64,000 nt of DNA from Candidatus Peregrinibacteria bacterium (GTDB lineage: Bacteria > Patescibacteriota > Gracilibacteria > UBA1369 > LOWO2-01-FULL-3), in contig JAPLYN010000005.1 in assembly GCA_026395515.1 (NCBI GenBank), forward strand, positions 47,521 through 111,520. Direction: 5' to 3'. The notes beneath the pieces are model-generated. The model saw nothing but the letters and a program-made list of their open reading frames with translations. It made no database searches and was not told the DNA's origin. Shown here piece after piece: positions 58,180-64,000 of the stretch. Positions within the stretch are counted from its first letter, which is position 1. Every line of letters starts with the position of its first letter. A program made the position numbers and the translations under genes.

Positions 58180-60855
58180 CTATGCCTTCTGTTTTTCAGC
58201 AGTTTTCACCGCTGCTTTTTTATTAATTTTTTCAGCTACTCTCGCTTCACCTTTTAGCAATTCGATTCCGTCACCCTTTGCCACGATTCTAATCACATCT
58301 CCATCCTTGAAATATCCTTCAAGGTATTTAGCTGTAAGTGGGTCTTCTACGAATTCCTGCACAGCTCTTCTTACTGGTCTAGCTCCATATTTTGGATCAT
58401 AACCAAGCTTAGCTAATGCCTCCATCGCAGTAGGAGTAGTTTCGATAGTAAGGTTTTTATCTTTCAATCTGTTCTGCAAGTATCCGATATGCAATTTAAC
58501 GATTTCTTGGATATTAGCGTGTGTCAAAGCATGGAACACTACAGTCTTATCAATTCTGTTCAAGAATTCTGGACGGAAGTGATCTTTCAAATCTTTCAAA
58601 ATTTCAACTTTTACAGCTTCGAAATCTTCTGCAGCCTTTTCTAATTCAGTAGACTGAGTAGAGAATCCGATTGGAGCTGCCTTTTCAGTCAATTTCTTCG
58701 CACCAATATTTGAAGTCAAAACGATAATAGTATTTCTGAAATCAACTTTGCGACCCTTCGCGTCAGTCAATTCACCATCTTCAAGAATTTGAAGTAATAA
58801 GTTGAATACATCTGGATGAGCTTTCTCAATCTCATCAAACAAGATTACAGCGTAAGGTTTTCTTCTTACAGCTTCAGTCAATTGACCACCTTCCTCATAA
58901 CCTACGTAACCGGCAGTGGCACCAACCAATCTAGAAGTATTATGACGTTCCATAAATTCACTCATATCGATCTTGATCAAAGCATTTTTGTCGTGGAAAA
59001 CTTCCTCGGCAAGCGCCTTCACAAGCTCAGTCTTACCAACTCCGGTAGGACCCATGAAAATGAATGATCCAATAGGACGTCTTTCATCAGCGAAACCAGC
59101 ACGTGAACGACGAATAGCTTTTGCTACAGACGTTACAGCTTCTTCCTGACCGATAATTCTCTTTGTCAAAGTCTCTTCCAAAGCTTGAAGCTTAGTAATA
59201 TCGTTGCTTACAAGTTTTGTCACTGGCACACCAGTCATCATAGAAACTACAGCAGCAATATCATCTTCCATCAATTTTTCTCTCTGAGAACGTGGAATTT
59301 TTACCACTTTTTGTTCATCAATTTTCTTTACAATTTCTAGCTCTTCATTGCGAAGTTCAGCCGCTTTCTCATAATCTTGCTGAGATACAGCTTCTTCTTT
59401 TCTCTTAATTGCAGCAGTTAATTTTCTCTGCATCTTCTTCATTTTGTCATTATTCACTCTTGTACCAATACGCTTTTTAGCAGCAGCTTCATCGATAAGA
59501 TCGATAGCTTTATCTGGTAAGAAACGGTCATTGATATATCTCTTTGAAAGAGTCACTGCAGCTTGTAGAGCTTCAGGAGTGATCAATAAGTTATGATGAT
59601 CTTCAAATGATTCTCTAATACCTTCCAAAATCTGGAGAGTTTCCTCGGCAGAAGTCTCATTTACCGTTACTGGTTGGAATCTACGATCCAAGGCAGCATC
59701 TTTTTCAATATGCTTTCTGTATTCAGCAGTAGTAGTAGCACCCATTACTTGTACCTTTCCACGAGATAGAGCAGGCTTCAAGATGTTTGCAGCGTCCAAG
59801 CTACCTTCAGCGCTACCAGCGCCTACAACAGTATGGAATTCATCGATAAACAAAATTACATTATCCTGAGAAGCAGCTTCCTCAAGAATTTGTTTAATTC
59901 TTTCTTCAAATTCACCACGGTATTTAGTACCAGCAACTACAGAAGCCATAGAAATAGATAGCAATTTCTTGTCTAACATATTCTCTGGAACTTCTTCTTT
60001 AGCAATTGCCCAAGCCAAACCTTCAGCTACAGCAGTTTTACCAACTCCTGATTCACCGATAAGAATAGGGTTATTCTTTGTCTTTCTTGAAAGAATACTA
60101 ACTACACGTTCAATCTCAGTCTTACGACCGATAATAGGATCAATTTTACCTTTTCTAGCTTCTTCTACTAAATCAGTAGAGAAATAATCTAGAGCTGGAG
60201 TTTCAGTTTTCTTTTCATCTTTTTTCTTATCATTTTTCTTACCAAAACCAGTTTCCTTAAAGTTTTCCTTCTGGTTTTGACCAGTAAGTACACCTTGTAA
60301 ACCAGTAAGGAAGAATTCAATTGGATTCATCATTTGCTGATTCTTTGGAATTGCAGCAGATCCTGCCAATCCCTCTTCTCCTTCTTTTGGAGTAATAGTT
60401 TTAGCTCTCTCAAAAATTTCCAAAACTTGTTCTTTAATATCAGCAGGGGACACTTTCATATTCTCAAGAATCACAGTAGCTGCAGTATTATTCTGAGATA
60501 CTAATGAATAAAGAAGATGTTCTGTACCCACGAAAGAGTGACCAAATTCATGGGCAATCTTTGCAGCGTCTTCAATAATCTCCTTTGCAAAGCCACTCAA
60601 ACCACCTGGTTCGCTAGCTTTTGCTGGCGCACTGCTGCGTCCAACAGTTTTCAAAACTAAATAAACATTCTCTAATGAAACACCAAAATTAAGAAGAATT
60701 GATGCTCCAAGTGAGCTTTCCTGAGACAATATTCCAATAAGAATATGCTCAGTACCTACATAAGTAAGCTTAGCTTCACGAGCCTTTTCTTGCGCTACAA
60801 TCAGAGCTCTCTTAGCCTCTTTAGTGAATCGGTTGAATTGGTTGAAATCGTTCAT
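58180..60855 (-). CDS. clpC: ClpC-type AAA+ unfoldase
   Basis: An 891-residue protein. Residues 1-150 are two Clp_N repeats; residues about 165-230 are an unusual Gln/Asn/Lys-rich insertion; NBD1 follows with [15 protein letters not shown]; a UVR (MecA-interacting) helix pair occurs in the middle ([20 protein letters not shown]); NBD2 has [21 protein letters not shown] in NBD2 is the IGF loop that docks on ClpP, so it should feed a ClpP protease rather than act as ClpB. The promoter overlaps a perfect CIRCE site (60966-60992), so HrcA should control it in heat stress. Confidence 0.95.
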   Translation of the reverse strand: MNDFNQFNRFTKEAKRALIVAQEKAREAKLTYVGTEHILIGILSQESSLGASILLNFGVSLENVYLVLKTVGRSSAPAKASEPGGLSGFAKEIIEDAAKIAHEFGHSFVGTEHLLYSLVSQNNTAATVILENMKVSPADIKEQVLEIFERAKTITPKEGEEGLAGSAAIPKNQQMMNPIEFFLTGLQGVLTGQNQKENFKETGFGKKNDKKKDEKKTETPALDYFSTDLVEEARKGKIDPIIGRKTEIERVVSILSRKTKNNPILIGESGVGKTAVAEGLAWAIAKEEVPENMLDKKLLSISMASVVAGTKYRGEFEERIKQILEEAASQDNVILFIDEFHTVVGAGSAEGSLDAANILKPALSRGKVQVMGATTTAEYRKHIEKDAALDRRFQPVTVNETSAEETLQILEGIRESFEDHHNLLITPEALQAAVTLSKRYINDRFLPDKAIDLIDEAAAKKRIGTRVNNDKMKKMQRKLTAAIKRKEEAVSQQDYEKAAELRNEELEIVKKIDEQKVVKIPRSQREKLMEDDIAAVVSMMTGVPVTKLVSNDITKLQALEETLTKRIIGQEEAVTSVAKAIRRSRAGFADERRPIGSFIFMGPTGVGKTELVKALAEEVFHDKNALIKIDMSEFMERHNTSRLVGATAGYVGYEEGGQLTEAVRRKPYAVILFDEIEKAHPDVFNLLLQILEDGELTDAKGRKVDFRNTIIVLTSNIGAKKLTEKAAPIGFSTQSTELEKAAEDFEAVKVEILKDLKDHFRPEFLNRIDKTVVFHALTHANIQEIVKLHIGYLQNRLKDKNLTIETTPTAMEALAKLGYDPKYGARPVRRAVQEFVEDPLTAKYLEGYFKDGDVIRIVAKGDGIELLKGEARVAEKINKKAAVKTAEKQKA

Positions 60856-60965
60856 GTTTTTTGTTTAATTTTTTTATCATCCCATTCTAGCATAAATTGG
60901 TCTGAATAAGAATGCCTTGGGAGCATTTATCCTTTACGCGATATAAGATGATGGTTTAATCTAAA

Positions 60966-60992
60966 TTAGCACTCTTCATTATAGAGTGCTAA
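60966..60992 (-). promoter_or_regulatory. CIRCE element (HrcA operator) of clpC
   Basis: TTAGCACTC-N9-GAGTGCTAA, an exact match to the consensus. It covers the -10 of the clpC promoter. HrcA binds it and represses at normal temperature. Confidence 0.97.
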
Positions 60993-61006
60993 GAAAACGC
61001 TGTCAA
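60978..61006 (-). promoter_or_regulatory. Consensus promoter of clpC
   Basis: TTGACA (61001-61006), a 17 bp spacer and TATAAT (60978-60983), both perfect; the -10 is inside CIRCE. The leader is about 115 nt. Confidence 0.9.
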
Positions 61007-61014
61007 ATAAAATA

Positions 61015-62241
61015 TTACAAAGGCTTATCTTTCTCTACGCTTTGCAGGCTAGCGGCCATGAACAATATCAAATCTTTATAGGCAGAAGGCCCCATTAGTC
61101 TGAAATTTCTTGTCTTTAGAGTAGCATAAACGACATATTTATCGCTCTTTTCAAAAACATCAAAACTCTTACCACTAAAGGAGATTTTAGCCCCTCCGGA
61201 AGGAATACCATCTGATAAAACATCCAAACTGATTAACTCCTTAGTACCAGAAGCGTCATCGCTAAAGCCGTAGTGGTGAAGTATTTCAGCATCAGTAGCG
61301 CTTTTTACTCCAGTGTAGTACCACTTAGCAGGGTACTGACCACTAAACTGGTAAGGTAAGCTTTCAAAAGTAGTCATATCCATATCTAGCTTTGGCAAAG
61401 CGGCAGGAGCATCAACTACAGCGTCAGTAGCAGCACCTTCATCTGTCGCAGATACCGTAGCATCCATAGCTACAAATTGAAAATCTGCCAACATCTTAGC
61501 AAAAGTGTTTTCATCATCGGGTGAAGATGGAGTAGCAGGAGTGAACATCAACTTATAAATATATCCTGATCTATATAGAGTGTAGGTAGTTTTGTCATTT
61601 TCAACAGCTTTGAAAGCGTCCATTTTATCTGTACCAATCTTCAATATTTGGCTTTGTTCCAAGATTTTACCCTTATTCTCAACACCATAATATGATTCCA
61701 AAGGTGGAATCAAGGTTCCATCAGGTCTAGGAGTTGGTTCGTAAGCAAAAGGGAATTGAGTGATTTTTATCACAGCAGCCTTGGTAGCGGCAGTCGCTAG
61801 TGGAGCAGTAAAAGTAACAGTCTTATCCGCAGAAGTCTCAGCTTTCCAATCGTCAAAATAGCTCAATCTAAAGCCAGCATCCGTATCTTTATATTCTATT
61901 TGCTTATTCTGCTTAGTGTTTTTTGAAAGAATTTCCTCTACAGACAATCCAGTAATTTCGAATACATCATCCGTTGTATTCATTAATCCAATTGCCTTCA
62001 CTTTATTGTTTAAATACTGATCTCCGGATAAATTGATGGTTAAGCTACGAGCTGCGGTCTTTTTTCCAGATTCATCAGTCAAGAAATGAGTACCACTTTC
62101 CTTATCTAAGGAAGTTTGCTCAGAAAGAACTCCACTCACAGAAGTAGTGGAAGGACCATCTTGGAATTGACCATTTATGCTACAAGCCGAAAATATAGTA
62201 ACTGTAAAAACAAAACCAAGTAATGTAAGTAATTTTTTCAT
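61015..62241 (-). CDS. Predicted lipoprotein of unknown function
   Basis: A 408-residue protein. MKKLLTLLGFVFTVTIFSACS is a lipoprotein signal with lipobox IFSAC (Cys at 20). Residues 30-110 have a small beta-rich module; residues 120-270 and 285-405 appear to be two related beta-sheet segments, each starting with a Y-x-[DG]-x-W-like hydrophobic edge (LSYFDDWKAET; FSGQYPAKWYYTG), suggesting an internal duplication. No catalytic motif. Its stop lies 9 bp before the clpC promoter. Confidence 0.8.
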   Translation of the reverse strand: MKKLLTLLGFVFTVTIFSACSINGQFQDGPSTTSVSGVLSEQTSLDKESGTHFLTDESGKKTAARSLTINLSGDQYLNNKVKAIGLMNTTDDVFEITGLSVEEILSKNTKQNKQIEYKDTDAGFRLSYFDDWKAETSADKTVTFTAPLATAATKAAVIKITQFPFAYEPTPRPDGTLIPPLESYYGVENKGKILEQSQILKIGTDKMDAFKAVENDKTTYTLYRSGYIYKLMFTPATPSSPDDENTFAKMLADFQFVAMDATVSATDEGAATDAVVDAPAALPKLDMDMTTFESLPYQFSGQYPAKWYYTGVKSATDAEILHHYGFSDDASGTKELISLDVLSDGIPSGGAKISFSGKSFDVFEKSDKYVVYATLKTRNFRLMGPSAYKDLILFMAASLQSVEKDKPL

Positions 62242-62311
62242 GTATTTAATTTAAGCCGGGGAGATTATACGGCCATCAGCTAAAAAACTCAACGTCAAGA
62301 TAAGACACAGA

Positions 62312-63325
62312 CTAAGACGCTCTTTTAGCAAGGTGATCATATGCTCGTTTCGTAACCATCCTTCCTCTAGGTGTACGTTCCAAAAAGCCTAATTGAATAA
62401 GGAAAGGTTCGTAAATATCTTCAATTGTACTTTCTTCTTCAGATACAGCAGCAGACAAAGTATTTAATCCAACTGGTCCACCTTTAAATTTATCAATAAT
62501 CGCCGCCAAAATTTCTCTATCTGTATGATCTAGACCAAGCTTATCAACCCCCAATGCTTTCAAAGTTTGCTCCAATGTTTTTAGATCAATTCTTGAATTA
62601 TTATTAATGTCTGCGAAATCACGAACTCTCTTTAAAAGTCTGTTTGCGATACGAGGAGTTTGACGACAAGACTTAGCCAACAAATTAGCTACATCTTCAT
62701 CAATAGAACAACCCAAAATCGCTGCCGATCTGGAAATAATTTGTTTTATTTCTGAGTCATTATAGAACTGCAATTTGAAAACATTTCCAAAACGAGCTCG
62801 TAGGGGAGAAGAAATTAGGCTGAGCTTAGTAGTCGCTCCAATAAGAGTAAATTTTGGTAAATTGATTCTCATATTTCTCGCAGAAGGACCTTTTCCAATC
62901 ACGATATCAATTCCGAAATCCTCCATTGCTGTATACAAAACTTCTTCCACCACAGGTTTCAAGCGATGAATTTCATCAATAAAAAGAACATCGTTTTCTT
63001 GAAGATTAGAAATAATTGAAGCTACATCACCCTGCTTTTCCAAGGCAGGACCGGAGGTGACTTTTAGGCTTGCTCCAGCCTCATTTGCGATGATATGCGC
63101 TAGTGTGGTCTTTCCCAAACCAGGAGAACCATGCAACAAAACATGATCCAAAGGTTCGTTTCTTTTTCTCGCAGCTTTAATTGAAATTTGGAGATTATCC
63201 TTAATTAATTCCTGACCAATATAAGAATTAAAAGCTAAAGGTCTCAATTTATTTTCAAATTGAACAACCTCTGCGCTAGGAGCACTAACCAACTGTTCCA
63301 AATTTTCAGCTTCACTCTCAATCAT
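62312..63325 (-). CDS. ruvB: Holliday junction branch-migration helicase RuvB
   Basis: The start at 63325 (MIESEAENLEQL) is chosen: it overlaps the stop of the upstream gene by 8 bp, while the longer frame would have an atypical extension. 337 residues. RPLAFNSYIGQE opens the family; GSPGLGKTTLAH is Walker A; LFIDEIHRL is Walker B; GATTKLSLISSPLRARFG carries sensor 1 and the Arg finger; a C-terminal winged helix ends RTPRGRMVTKRAYDHL. ruvA and ruvC are not in the window. Confidence 0.96.
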   Translation of the reverse strand: MIESEAENLEQLVSAPSAEVVQFENKLRPLAFNSYIGQELIKDNLQISIKAARKRNEPLDHVLLHGSPGLGKTTLAHIIANEAGASLKVTSGPALEKQGDVASIISNLQENDVLFIDEIHRLKPVVEEVLYTAMEDFGIDIVIGKGPSARNMRINLPKFTLIGATTKLSLISSPLRARFGNVFKLQFYNDSEIKQIISRSAAILGCSIDEDVANLLAKSCRQTPRIANRLLKRVRDFADINNNSRIDLKTLEQTLKALGVDKLGLDHTDREILAAIIDKFKGGPVGLNTLSAAVSEEESTIEDIYEPFLIQLGFLERTPRGRMVTKRAYDHLAKRAS

Positions 63326-63806
63326 GCATACTTGTTCTAATGTGATAAATATAGCGTCTAATTCCCTCTGGATCAGGAGCATTTGGAAACTCAATAACCA
63401 CATGAGCTGAAGCAGTTTCTATAGCAATACTGCCATAATCAAAAGCCTTAAAGTAGGCAAGAACGCCTTTTTCCCTAGTCGTGATTTCCTGAATTTCATG
63501 AAAAAAAGTCTCAGCCTCATCTCGTTCGCTCAAAAGTCTCCAGTCTACAAAAACAATTCTTTGATTTGTAATTATGAATTTATCTAGCCAATAAACCAAA
63601 GAGATATAAGCCACCACAATCCCAAACACTAACAATATAACTAGATTTATAATGAAAAAAGTCCCAGAAGAAAAACTCTCCTGCAATAAAAAAAGCACTA
63701 GATAAAAAGGAAGAGTTCCAACTATCGCTACAAAAATCTGCCAAATAAAAGGCGTAGGATGGTGCCTATAGATCTTCAAAACTTGTTCGCCTTCACGTAG
63801 ATGCAT
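63318..63806 (-). CDS. Membrane protein with PH-like (YdbS-type) domain
   Basis: The frame is open to 63926, but the promoter TTGAAA-16-TAGAAT at about 63,843-63,870 on this strand favours the ATG at 63806 (MHLREGEQVLKIYRHHP). 162 residues. Two membrane helices at about 18-38 and 50-75 (FIWQIFVAIVGTLPFYLVLF; IINLVILLVFGIVVAYISLVYW) are followed by a bacterial PH-like domain (DKFIITNQRIVFVDWRLLSERD ... FDYGSIAIETASA). Function unknown. It overlaps ruvB, so the two are co-transcribed. Confidence 0.78.
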   Translation of the reverse strand: MHLREGEQVLKIYRHHPTPFIWQIFVAIVGTLPFYLVLFLLQESFSSGTFFIINLVILLVFGIVVAYISLVYWLDKFIITNQRIVFVDWRLLSERDEAETFFHEIQEITTREKGVLAYFKAFDYGSIAIETASAHVVIEFPNAPDPEGIRRYIYHIRTSMHD

Positions 63807-63847
63807 AAACAATGTAAAATAAACCCGATCTAACCCCATTCTACAGA

Positions 63848-64000
63848 ATGAAAAAGTATTTTCAAGCTCCTTGGCACTGGAAGTATTTAGGAATAGCCGC
63901 ATTAGCCTCTTTGTTTTGCCTCGCAATTAATTTTATTATTTGCATGGTAATCATCTACGGAAATTGGAAAATACCTGGATATAGGTTTGAGGAAGGCATC
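63848..64000 (+). CDS. Membrane protein, N-terminal part (runs off the right edge)
   Basis: An ATG at 63848 opens a frame that continues to the last base, 51 residues. It starts MKKYFQAPWHWKYLGIAALA; residues 14-41 are one long hydrophobic helix, after which NWKIPGYRFEEGI begins a soluble part. It is divergent from the PH-domain gene. The family cannot be named from the fragment. Confidence 0.6.
   Translation, partial: MKKYFQAPWHWKYLGIAALASLFCLAINFIICMVIIYGNWKIPGYRFEEGI

Noticed and set aside
1..64000. Alternative genetic code (TGA as Gly or Trp)
   Set aside because: infB, proS, clpC, rpsA, rnhB and others have full normal length with TGA treated as a stop, and no conserved protein is cut at a TGA, apart from clear pseudogenes.

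Overview
The window looks like a chromosomal segment of an uncultivated, small-genome, AT-rich bacterium, most likely a member of the Candidate Phyla Radiation (Patescibacteria). The main reasons are a single-membrane-type envelope toolkit (lipoproteins, a LytM/M23 protein, a CsaB-type pyruvyl transferase), compact single-copy housekeeping genes scattered among very large proteins that I cannot match to any family, and the standard code: TGA behaves as a stop and infB, proS, clpC and rpsA all read through at full length. That argues against the recoded Gracilibacteria/Absconditabacteria. The phylum assignment is an inference from gene content; a tree of RplS, InfB or ClpC would settle it.

Layout. 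1-7.8 kb: a P-loop protein cut by the left edge, a lipoprotein, a transglutaminase-like protein, tRNA-Gln, a cysteine-containing unknown, a tRNA-like RNA locus with a small RNA beside it, nth, a LytM-type murein hydrolase activator, rpmA, two unknowns, a TauE/SafE permease and tRNA-His. 7.8-8.25 kb: an ORF-free stretch that appears to encode a structured non-coding RNA. 8.3-28 kb: about 20 kb of giant or low-complexity proteins (169, 79, 330, 519, 2093, 360, 1325, 124 and 1461 aa) in four transcription units. They carry no domain I recognise but share short terminal motifs; this is the largest undescribed unit in the window. 28-44.4 kb: housekeeping and envelope genes, namely trigger factor, two LapA-like membrane proteins, a self-regulated winged-helix protein, rplS, rnhB-csaB, a nucleotidyltransferase/PfkB kinase pair, infB with a deoxysugar set (FdtA-like isomerase, rmlB, rmlD) that encloses proS, rmuC, a CARDB protein, two structured RNA elements and a DUF3800 protein. 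44.6-53.3 kb: an accessory island with a RecB-like nuclease and a truncated direct copy of its 5' part, a phage AntA-type antirepressor, an array of hairpins, a decayed tspO, and a defence-like block: type III methyltransferase, type III restriction subunit, membrane-anchored winged-helix regulator and proteasome-family Ntn hydrolase. 53.3-64 kb: a UvrD-like helicase-nuclease, rpsA, clpC under a perfect CIRCE element, a lipoprotein, ruvB, a PH-domain membrane protein, and a membrane protein cut by the right edge.

Two loci stand out. First, the giant-protein cluster: predicted membrane-anchored or coiled-coil-rich proteins, three of which begin with an E-x-R-[FL]-[IV]-[YF] motif and two of which end in RDLK-x-E-[FY]-DKL; they could build a shared envelope-associated structure. 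Second, the pair of a DNA-binding protein with two C-terminal membrane helices and an Ntn hydrolase with an N-terminal Ser and conserved Asp/Lys, placed directly downstream of a type III restriction-modification pair and apparently driven by its own promoter, whose spacer is a perfect palindrome. A recurring theme is promoters with a near-consensus -35 and -10, a 16-18 bp spacer, and sometimes a palindromic operator in that spacer (30,079; 46,422; 49,355).
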